DNA of 64,000 nucleotides, taken from the NCBI RefSeq assembly GCF_900116685.1, contig NZ_FPBL01000006.1, positions 62,001 to 126,000 on the forward strand, in the 5' to 3' direction. Source of the DNA: Nitrosomonas eutropha. GTDB lineage: Bacteria > Pseudomonadota > Gammaproteobacteria > Burkholderiales > Nitrosomonadaceae. Shown piece by piece: positions 57,362 to 64,000 of this stretch. A program made the translations under genes and the position numbers. Positions within the stretch are counted from its first letter, which is position 1. The number at the start of each line of letters is the position of its first letter. The notes under the pieces were generated by a model that did not search any database, was not told where the DNA came from, and saw only the letters and a program-made list of their open reading frames with translations.

Positions 57362-58720
57362 ATGATTCTGACAACAAACCCTGCAACCGGAAAAATGCTG
57401 CGAACGTACACGCGCTATTCCGAAACGATGATCTTCAGTGCGCTGGAACATGCGCATGCGGCTCATCTGGCATGGCGGCAGACGCCTCTGTCTGAACGGG
57501 CAGGAGTGCTGCTGAAACTGGCAGAAGTTCTGCGAAAAAAATCCGAACAATATGCCCGACTGATGTCAGAGGAAATGGGCAAAACCATTCGCGCAGCACG
57601 GGCGGAAATCGAAAAATGTGCCTGGTGCTGCGAAGTGTATGCAGCTAACGCTGCAACCTGGCTGGCTGAGGAAGAGGTTGCAGCAGATGGCCGAAAACAT
57701 CGTATCGTTATTGAGCCGCTGGGGGTCATTCTGGCGGTTATGCCCTGGAACTTTCCGTTCTGGCAGGTGATTCGTTTTCTGGTTCCGACACTGCTGACAG
57801 GCAATGGTGCTTTGTTGAAACATGCCGCCAATGTCACGGGATCTGCCCTGAATATTCAGGAGGCAGTAAGTGAAGCCGGGTTTCCACAAGGGCTGTTCAG
57901 TACGATTCTCGCTTCTCATGAACAGGTCGAACAGATTATTGCTCATCCGTTATGTCAGGGTGTTTCACTGACTGGCAGCGCTGAAGCGGGCAAAATTATT
58001 GCTGCCACAGCCGGAAAATACCTGAAGAAAATCGTACTGGAACTGGGGGGTTCTGATCCCCTGGTTGTACTGGCGGATGCAGATATTACCGCTGCGGCAA
58101 AGGCAGCGGTAACTGGGCGGTTTCAGAATAACGGGCAAAGCTGTATTGCTGCGAAACGCATCATTGTTCTGCAGGAGGTGCAGGAAGCATTTACTACAGC
58201 GTTACTGGCTGAAGTTGAAAAACTGGTGGTGGGGGATCCGCTCGATGAAAAAACGGACATTGGCCCGCTGGTAAACGAACAGGCCGCAGAAAAAATGGAA
58301 CAATTCGTGGCGGATGCATTTGCGAAAGGTGCGGTGGTACAAACAGGCGGCAAACGTCAGGGCGCTTATTTTTCCCCGACTGTGTTGACCAATGTAGCTC
58401 CGGATATGGAAGTGCTTGCCGAGGAAGTATTTGGCCCGGTCGCGCCGGTCATCGTCGTTCAAACCGTGGATGAAGTTGTTGCATTGGCTAACAGTACCCG
58501 GTTTGGCTTGGGTGCGAGCGTATGGAGTCGTGATCTGGTGTATGGCGAACAGGTCGCACGCAAACTGGAAGCAGGCGCCGTGTTTGTCAACAGCATCACC
58601 AAATCGGATCCACGTATGCCTTTTGGCGGCATCAAGGAAAGTGGTCTGGGGCGTGAGCTTTCCCGGTGGGGATTGAGAGAATTTGCCAATATCAAGACCA
58701 TTAACGTTTATGATAGCTAA
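57362..58720 (+). CDS. NAD(P)-dependent aldehyde dehydrogenase, succinate-semialdehyde type
   Basis: A 452-aa aldehyde dehydrogenase of the short GabD/Sad branch. The catalytic Cys is 261 (NNGQSCIAAKR), the general base Glu lies in VLELGGSDPL (about 226), and VMPWNFPFWQ and SLTGSAEAGKIIAA bind the cofactor. C-terminal MPFGGIKESGLGRELSRWG is typical for succinate-semialdehyde dehydrogenase. An organism without a standard 2-oxoglutarate dehydrogenase step could use it as a bypass, but no decarboxylase is nearby. Substrate is inferred. Confidence 0.88.
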   Translation: MILTTNPATGKMLRTYTRYSETMIFSALEHAHAAHLAWRQTPLSERAGVLLKLAEVLRKKSEQYARLMSEEMGKTIRAARAEIEKCAWCCEVYAANAATWLAEEEVAADGRKHRIVIEPLGVILAVMPWNFPFWQVIRFLVPTLLTGNGALLKHAANVTGSALNIQEAVSEAGFPQGLFSTILASHEQVEQIIAHPLCQGVSLTGSAEAGKIIAATAGKYLKKIVLELGGSDPLVVLADADITAAAKAAVTGRFQNNGQSCIAAKRIIVLQEVQEAFTTALLAEVEKLVVGDPLDEKTDIGPLVNEQAAEKMEQFVADAFAKGAVVQTGGKRQGAYFSPTVLTNVAPDMEVLAEEVFGPVAPVIVVQTVDEVVALANSTRFGLGASVWSRDLVYGEQVARKLEAGAVFVNSITKSDPRMPFGGIKESGLGRELSRWGLREFANIKTINVYDS

Positions 58721-58748
58721 AGATAAAAACCATACAGGAGAGACTCAC

Positions 58749-60455
58749 ATGCCTATTTCAAAATTCATATTGGTCGGCTGTATGCTGACAGTTGCCGGGA
58801 TTCCCAGTGCATTTGCGCATACCGATCACGAGGTTCCCGCCGGATATGATCAGGGATCTGAAATACCAATAGCGGATCAACCCGTATCCGATAAGCAGCC
58901 TGCTGCCTGGTTGATGAACCTCGGGACACACGTTTTTCCCGTTACGACGCAGAATGAGCGTGCCCAGCTGTTTATTAATCAAGGTGTCAATCTTGCTTAT
59001 GGTTTCAATCACGCCGAGGCCGGCCGTGCATTCCAGGAAGCTGCCCGGCTGGATCCCGCATTGGCGATGGCTTATTGGGGGCAGGCGCTGGTGCTGGGTC
59101 CCAATATCAATGCGGCGATGGATGCAGGTGAAGAACCGTTGGCGGTGAAGCTGATCAATCAGGCCAAATCACTCATGACCACAGCATCGCCGAAAGAGCA
59201 GGCGCTGATACAAGCACTGGAAAAACGCTATTCAGGCATAGCCGAAGCACGTAAAGTCAATGATAAAGCGTATGCAGGTGCCATGCGCGAGGTTCATCAT
59301 CAGTTCCCGGATGATCCGGATATCGCCGTGCTTTATGTGGAATCGACGATGAATCTTCGTCCTTGGGGTTACTGGATGCGGGATGGTTATCCGTATGAAG
59401 GGACGGATGAAATCGTGGCGCTGACTGAAGATGTATTACGCCGCTATCCGGATCATCCTGGTGCGTTGCATATGTACATTCACCTGATGGAGCCCACATC
59501 TGCGCCGGAGCGTGCCGAAAAGGCGGCTGATACGCTACTGAAGCTGATGCCGGAAGCTGGACATATGATCCATATGGCTTCACATATTTTTCAGCGGGTG
59601 GGCCGTTATGCAGACGCCGCAAAAAGCAATCAGATGGCAATCAAGGCTGACGAGGCTTATATCGCGCAATCCAAGGCCCAGGGTTTGTACCCGATTGTGT
59701 ATTACCCGCATAACATTCATTTTCTCTGGTTTGCTGCCTCAGCCAGCGGCCAGTACGCGCTAGCGCTGGAAAGTGCGCGCGAAACTGCCAGTAAAGTAGA
59801 TGATGCGTTACTGAGCCAGATGCCTTTTACTGCGACCTTCCGTGTACTACCCTACTGGACGCTTGCCCGGTTTGGACAATGGCAGGCAGTACTTGCAGAA
59901 CCCGCTCCTCCCGCCACCAGTGCGTTTCTCCGTGGTGGCTGGCATTATGTGCGTGGCCTGGCTTATGTAGCGACTGGGCAATTGCAACAGGCTGAAAAAG
60001 AATTGGCACAGTTACGCAAAACGCTGAAAGACCCATCACTTGACAGCCGGTTAGTTTCCCAGAATACGGCGTACAGTGTATTGCGAATCGCCCCTGAAGT
60101 ACTGGCAGGCGAACTCGCCGCCGCACATGGAAAATTTGATGCTGCCATTGCCCACCTGGAACGGGCAGTCCGACTTGAAGATGGTCTGGTTTATACGGAA
60201 CCATTCGAATGGCATTACCCGCCACGCCTGGCATTGGGAGCGATTCTGCTGGAAGCGGGCCGCCCGGATGAGGCAGAAACCGTGTACTGGGAAGACCTGC
60301 GGCGCAACCGCGACAATGGCTGGGCACTGTTTGGCTTACAGCAGGCTTTACGTGCTCAAAACAAAACAGCAGAAGCGGAGGTGATTGAAGCGCGCTTCAA
60401 AAAAGCATGGGAACATGCAGATATTCCGCTTTCTGCATCACGCATGGGGCGATGA
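58749..60455 (+). CDS. Periplasmic TPR-repeat protein
   Basis: A 568-aa exported protein. The frame is open from 58683, but ATG 58749 follows CAGGAGA and starts a clean signal peptide (MPISKFILVGCMLTVAGIPS, AFA cut site after residue 23). The first Cys is inside the hydrophobic core, not a lipobox. TPR-type repeats run from about 60 to the end (NLAYGFNHAEAGRAFQEAAR, HMIHMASHIFQRVGRYADAA). The mature N-terminus has His/Asp (HTDHE). No enzymatic motif; function unknown. 28 nt after the dehydrogenase gene, probably the same transcript. Confidence 0.82.
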   Translation: MPISKFILVGCMLTVAGIPSAFAHTDHEVPAGYDQGSEIPIADQPVSDKQPAAWLMNLGTHVFPVTTQNERAQLFINQGVNLAYGFNHAEAGRAFQEAARLDPALAMAYWGQALVLGPNINAAMDAGEEPLAVKLINQAKSLMTTASPKEQALIQALEKRYSGIAEARKVNDKAYAGAMREVHHQFPDDPDIAVLYVESTMNLRPWGYWMRDGYPYEGTDEIVALTEDVLRRYPDHPGALHMYIHLMEPTSAPERAEKAADTLLKLMPEAGHMIHMASHIFQRVGRYADAAKSNQMAIKADEAYIAQSKAQGLYPIVYYPHNIHFLWFAASASGQYALALESARETASKVDDALLSQMPFTATFRVLPYWTLARFGQWQAVLAEPAPPATSAFLRGGWHYVRGLAYVATGQLQQAEKELAQLRKTLKDPSLDSRLVSQNTAYSVLRIAPEVLAGELAAAHGKFDAAIAHLERAVRLEDGLVYTEPFEWHYPPRLALGAILLEAGRPDEAETVYWEDLRRNRDNGWALFGLQQALRAQNKTAEAEVIEARFKKAWEHADIPLSASRMGR

Positions 60456-60676
60456 TGCGGGTTGACGATAGTGTGGCGGCATAGCTCACATTGTGAATAG
60501 CGGATAACGAGTTTATTTATATAATCACCCGGGGTGGGACATTGTTTCTATCCCGGTGTTTTCATTCCATTCTTGCTGGTTTCGGCTTTATGCTCCATGC
60601 CCGCACGGGCAGTAGTTATTACTGCCTGATCCCATTCAATAGCCTGCTTTCACGGCGATCGTTATACAAGTGGCGT

Positions 60677-60682
60677 TATAAT
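60677..60682 (+). promoter_or_regulatory. Candidate -10 element of ovoA
   Basis: TATAAT 43 nt before the ovoA ATG. No matching -35 box. A hairpin GGACA/TGTCC (60700-60715) lies between it and the start, overlapping the only purine-rich stretch (AAGAAGGACA), so translation may be restrained. A second TATAAT (60520-60525) lies farther upstream. Confidence 0.35.
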
Positions 60683-60725
60683 CTGCTATTTTTAAAGAAG
60701 GACAGAGCATTGTCCCGAGTAGCTT

Positions 60726-62843
60726 ATGCCTGTTAAACCTGAATTGTTTCAAAGAACACCCGTGCTGGGCGGCGATGATGTCGAAGCCAAGCGTGAGGAA
60801 TTGCGTGCCTATTTTCATACGACGCTGGATTGGTACGAGCAGTTGTTCAAAACCCTGCGCAGTAATGAAGCCTATTACATCAAACCAATTTCTTTGCGCC
60901 ATCCCCTAATTTTTTATTTGGGCCATACCGCCACTTTCTTTATCAACAAACTGATTTTGGCTGGCGTGCTGACGGAGCGTATCAACCCGAGGTTGGAATC
61001 CATTTTTGCCGTGGGCGTGGATGAGATGAGCTGGGATGATCTGGATGCCACGCATTATGACTGGCCGAGTGTTGAGGAAGTGATGGCATATCGTCGCACC
61101 ATGCGTCAGAAGATAGATGCCCTCATCAGCTCATTACCACTAACACTGCCGATTACATGGGAAAGCCCATGGTGGGCGATTGTGATGGGAGTGGAGCATG
61201 AGCGTATTCACCTGGAAACGTCTTCTGTACTGATCCGCCAGCACAAACTTGATTATGTGCAGCCTCATTCTGCCTGGCAGCCTTGCCACGAGAGCGGCAG
61301 TGCGCCAGAAAACGGGATGGTTACGGTTCCGGCCGGGAAAGTGGTGCTAGGCAAGCGCAAGATCGATCTTGTTTACGGGTGGGATAACGAATATGGCCAT
61401 CATGAGGCGGAGCTGCCTGATTTCCAGGCCAGTCGCTATCTGGTCAGCAACCAGGAATTTCTCGTTTTTGTTGAAGCGCAAGGCTACAAAACAGATGATT
61501 ATTGGGAAGAGGAAGGGCTGGCATGGCGAAAATTTAGCGGCGCGGCTCATCCGACGTTCTGGGTGCAGCAGAGGGATCAATGGTTATTGCGCCTGATGAC
61601 GGAAGAGGCACCGATGCCGTGGAACTGGCCGGTAGAGGTCAATTACCATGAAGCTAAGGCATTCTGTAACTGGAAAGCGAAAACAACCGGCCAGCCGGTG
61701 CGTTTACCCACCGAAGATGAATGGTATCGTTTATACGATGTTGCCGGATTGAGCGAAATCCCCCGTACTGAACAGGCACAGGGCAATATCCATCTGGATT
61801 ACTATGCTTCCAGTTGCCCGGTGAATAAATTTCAGCAGGGTGAATTTTTTGATGTGGTCGGCAATGTCTGGCAATGGACAGAAACGCCTATGCATCCATT
61901 TCCCGGCTTTGAAGTCCACCCGCTGTACGATGATTTCACCACACCCACTTTTGATGATCAGCATAATCTCATCAAAGGGGGATCATGGATTGCGTGTGGT
62001 AATGAATCCATCCGCACATCACGCTATGCGTTTCGCAGACATTTTTTTCAGCATGCTGGTTTTCGCTATGTGATTTCTGCTGCCTCTGCTGAACACCACA
62101 GTTCACATTACGAAACAGACAAGCTGCTGTCGGAGTATGCAGAATTTCACTACGGTGATACTTACTTTGATGTGCCTAATTTCCCGACAGCATTGGTAAA
62201 ATTGGCTATTGCTGCAATGGGGAATCGTCCTGCACGTAAAGCGCTTGATCTGGGGTGTGCTTCCGGACGGGCAACATTCGAGCTGGCGCGCCATTTTGAT
62301 CATGTCACCGGCGTTGATTTTTCTGCACGCTTTATTAATCAGGGGGTGATGCTGTCAGAGCATGGCATTCTGCGTTATACCCTGACAGACGAAGGGGAGC
62401 TGGTTTCTTACCGGGAATGCAGCCTTGCCGGGCTTGGCCTGAAAGAGATCAGGCACAAGGTTGAGTTCTTCCAGGGGGATGCCTGTAATCTCAAACCGAT
62501 ATTGACCGGCTACGATCTGATTCTGGCAGCCAACCTGATTGATCGTTTGTACGAACCTGCCAAATTCCTGACCACGGTGCATGAACGGCTTAACCAGGGT
62601 GGGTTGTTATTGTTGGCCTCACCCTATACCTGGCTGGAGGAACACACCAAACGGGAGCACTGGGTGGGCGGTTTTAAACGTGACGGTGAGAATTTCACCA
62701 CGTTGGACGGTCTGAAAGAAGTGCTCGGCAGCCATTTTCGTTTGCTGGGAGAATCGCAGCAAGTGCCGTTTGTGATTCGTGAAACCCGGCACAAATTCCA
62801 GCATACGCTGTCGGAAGTCACCTTCTGGGAGAAGATTGCTTGA
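60726..62843 (+). CDS. ovoA: 5-histidylcysteine sulfoxide synthase with fused methyltransferase (OvoA)
   Basis: First and last steps of ovothiol synthesis: oxidative coupling of cysteine to histidine by a non-haem iron enzyme, and presumably N-methylation by the fused domain. Domain order: DinB-like (1-175) with iron ligands His 67 (LGHTA) and HERIHLE (His 158, His 162; the HX3HXE motif); FGE-sulfatase-like domain (about 195-450, ending GGSWIACGNESIRTSRYAFR); and a class I methyltransferase (about 470-705, ALDLGCASG at 506-514). The methyltransferase fusion and VDEMSWDDLDATHYDWP distinguish OvoA from EgtB. 705 aa. Stop overlaps the next gene (TTGA). Confidence 0.9.
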   Translation: MPVKPELFQRTPVLGGDDVEAKREELRAYFHTTLDWYEQLFKTLRSNEAYYIKPISLRHPLIFYLGHTATFFINKLILAGVLTERINPRLESIFAVGVDEMSWDDLDATHYDWPSVEEVMAYRRTMRQKIDALISSLPLTLPITWESPWWAIVMGVEHERIHLETSSVLIRQHKLDYVQPHSAWQPCHESGSAPENGMVTVPAGKVVLGKRKIDLVYGWDNEYGHHEAELPDFQASRYLVSNQEFLVFVEAQGYKTDDYWEEEGLAWRKFSGAAHPTFWVQQRDQWLLRLMTEEAPMPWNWPVEVNYHEAKAFCNWKAKTTGQPVRLPTEDEWYRLYDVAGLSEIPRTEQAQGNIHLDYYASSCPVNKFQQGEFFDVVGNVWQWTETPMHPFPGFEVHPLYDDFTTPTFDDQHNLIKGGSWIACGNESIRTSRYAFRRHFFQHAGFRYVISAASAEHHSSHYETDKLLSEYAEFHYGDTYFDVPNFPTALVKLAIAAMGNRPARKALDLGCASGRATFELARHFDHVTGVDFSARFINQGVMLSEHGILRYTLTDEGELVSYRECSLAGLGLKEIRHKVEFFQGDACNLKPILTGYDLILAANLIDRLYEPAKFLTTVHERLNQGGLLLLASPYTWLEEHTKREHWVGGFKRDGENFTTLDGLKEVLGSHFRLLGESQQVPFVIRETRHKFQHTLSEVTFWEKIA

Positions 62844-64000
62844 GTAACGATTTTGATCGTGAAATTGACCGGAGCGGAACATTCAGCACCAAATATGATG
62901 GCCGCGAGGTAACGTTCGGTCGTCCGGATGTTATGCCGCTGTGGGTGGCCGATATGGATTTTGCCGCCCCGGCTGCCGTCACCGAGGCGCTGGTTGCGCG
63001 AGCCAGGCATCCTGTTTATGGCTACACACAATTTCCGGACAGCCTGTATGAATCACTGATTCTCTGGCTGAAATTACGCCATGGCTGGCAGATAGCACGC
63101 GAATGGATCGTTTTCTGTCCAGGCGTAGTGCCTTCGCTGAGTGTATTTATTCTTGCGCTGAGCAAACCGGGTGAAGCTGTCATAGTTCAGCCGCCGGTGT
63201 ATTACCCATTTTTCTCGGTAGTCAAAAAAACGGGCAGAACGCTGCTGAACAATGCCTTGCAACAGGAACAGGGGCACTACAGCATGGATTTTGCTGATTT
63301 GGCCCGGCAAGCGGCTGCTGCACGTATGTTGTTATTTTGCTCCCCGCATAATCCGGTTGGTCGGGTATGGAGCAGGCCGGAGCTGGAAAAGCTGCTGGAA
63401 ATAGCTAGACAGCATAACCTGGTTATTGTCTCCGATGAAATCCATGCTGATCTGATTTATCCGGGGAACAAGCATCATATATTGGCTAGCCTGGCAGATT
63501 CCCCGGAAGCAGTTATCACTGCGGTAGCACCGAGCAAAACCTTCAATATTCCCGGCCTCAATCTGTCCGCACTGATTATTCCCGATCCGCAACATCGGGC
63601 AGCCATTCGTCATCAACTGGAGATGATGCATGTCAGTGCCGCCAATCCATTCAGCATCGTGGCGTTTGAAGCAGCCTATCATGCAGGCGGTGAATGGCTG
63701 GATGCACTGATGGCCTATCTGGAAGCTTCGCGCGAGATGGTTCAGCACTATCTGGCCGAGTATCTGCCGTCAATCCGGCTGATTCCTTCACAGGGCACCT
63801 ATCTGTTGTGGCTGGATTGTCGCGCGCTGGGCATGACTGATGATGAACTTAAATATTTTTTCATAGTTGAAGCCGGAATCGGACTGAATGCCGGTATTTC
63901 CTATGGCAGAGAAGGCAGCGGCTTTATGCGTATGAACATCGGTACCCCTCGCCAGCGGATCAAACAGGCACTGGACAGCATTCGCAATGCGCTTGAACAG
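62840..64000 (+). CDS. ovoB: PLP-dependent sulfoxide lyase, MalY/PatB fold (OvoB), 3' cut by window edge
   Basis: Open to the right edge, 387 codons visible, close to the full length of the family. TTG start overlapping the ovoA stop. A fold-type I aminotransferase-like enzyme of the MalY/PatB branch: MPLWVADMDFAAPAAVTEAL near the start, SPHNPVGRVWS, VSDEIHADLIY, and the PLP lysine 233 in APSKTFNIPGLN. MalY-type C-S lyases cleave cystathionine; directly behind ovoA the enzyme is most likely OvoB, which removes pyruvate and ammonia from 5-histidylcysteine sulfoxide to release 5-thiohistidine. That role rests on context. Confidence 0.85.
   Translation, partial: MSNDFDREIDRSGTFSTKYDGREVTFGRPDVMPLWVADMDFAAPAAVTEALVARARHPVYGYTQFPDSLYESLILWLKLRHGWQIAREWIVFCPGVVPSLSVFILALSKPGEAVIVQPPVYYPFFSVVKKTGRTLLNNALQQEQGHYSMDFADLARQAAAARMLLFCSPHNPVGRVWSRPELEKLLEIARQHNLVIVSDEIHADLIYPGNKHHILASLADSPEAVITAVAPSKTFNIPGLNLSALIIPDPQHRAAIRHQLEMMHVSAANPFSIVAFEAAYHAGGEWLDALMAYLEASREMVQHYLAEYLPSIRLIPSQGTYLLWLDCRALGMTDDELKYFFIVEAGIGLNAGISYGREGSGFMRMNIGTPRQRIKQALDSIRNALEQ

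Noticed and set aside
60486-60496. TCACATTGTGA palindrome as a CRP-type site
   Set aside because: Too short and lacks the CRP spacing; more than 200 nt from ovoA with no supporting promoter.
60726-62843. EgtB (ergothioneine) assignment
   Set aside because: The C-terminal methyltransferase fusion, the length of 705 aa and the downstream lyase fit OvoA; no EgtD-type gene is near.

Overview
The window reads as chromosome of a Gram-negative betaproteobacterium, most likely an ammonia oxidiser of the Nitrosomonas type. This rests on gene content recalled from that group: a norCBQD operon in that order, an HME-type metal efflux system, and a lithotroph-like housekeeping set at roughly 50% GC. No database search was possible, so the genus is an inference. 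Coding density is high. I see no rRNA, tRNA, CRISPR array, prophage or intact insertion sequence; the only mobile-element trace is a decayed IS66 transposase tail near 50.6-50.76 kb.

Layout. 0-5.8 kb: czcCBA heavy-metal efflux (czcC is cut by the left edge), closed by a clear terminator. 6.1-8.9 kb: a four-gene cassette of a Tat-leader protein, a PqqD-like protein, an HPr-kinase-like protein and a nucleotidyltransferase (the HPr-rel-A type of system, function unknown). This is the best candidate for an undescribed system here. 8.9-16.5 kb, all on the minus strand: mgtE, an unknown lipoprotein, mtgA, aroE, a TonB-like protein and an RNB-family exoribonuclease. 16.8-26.9 kb, plus strand: gltX, metH, gdhA, a soluble lytic transglycosylase and cca. 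26.85-29.4 kb, minus strand: an ABC exporter and dapF.

29.8-39.7 kb: a type II secretion-like operon. It begins as gspG-F-E and continues with PilM/N/O/P-like inner-membrane parts, a secretin with TPR-like and cohesin-like ends, and three more pseudopilins. A TPR lipoprotein follows. 41.5-43.7 kb: a foreign-looking SAM methyltransferase preceded by two perfect inverted repeats, then an arylamine N-acetyltransferase on the other strand. 43.8-55 kb, minus strand: cyoABCD (a quinol oxidase by its residues), the IS66 remnant, kup and norCBQD. The respiratory block thus combines O2 reduction with quinol and NO reduction with cytochrome c. 55.2-64 kb, plus strand: galU, a baeRF-like protein, an aldehyde dehydrogenase, a periplasmic TPR protein, and an ovoA-ovoB pair for ovothiol synthesis (ovoB runs off the right edge).

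Starts were moved from the longest open frame where a ribosome binding site, a family N-terminus or a signal peptide supports a later codon (czcA, RNB, gltX, cca, gspG, gspF, two pseudopilins, gspC-like, norB, norC, cyoA and the periplasmic TPR gene).
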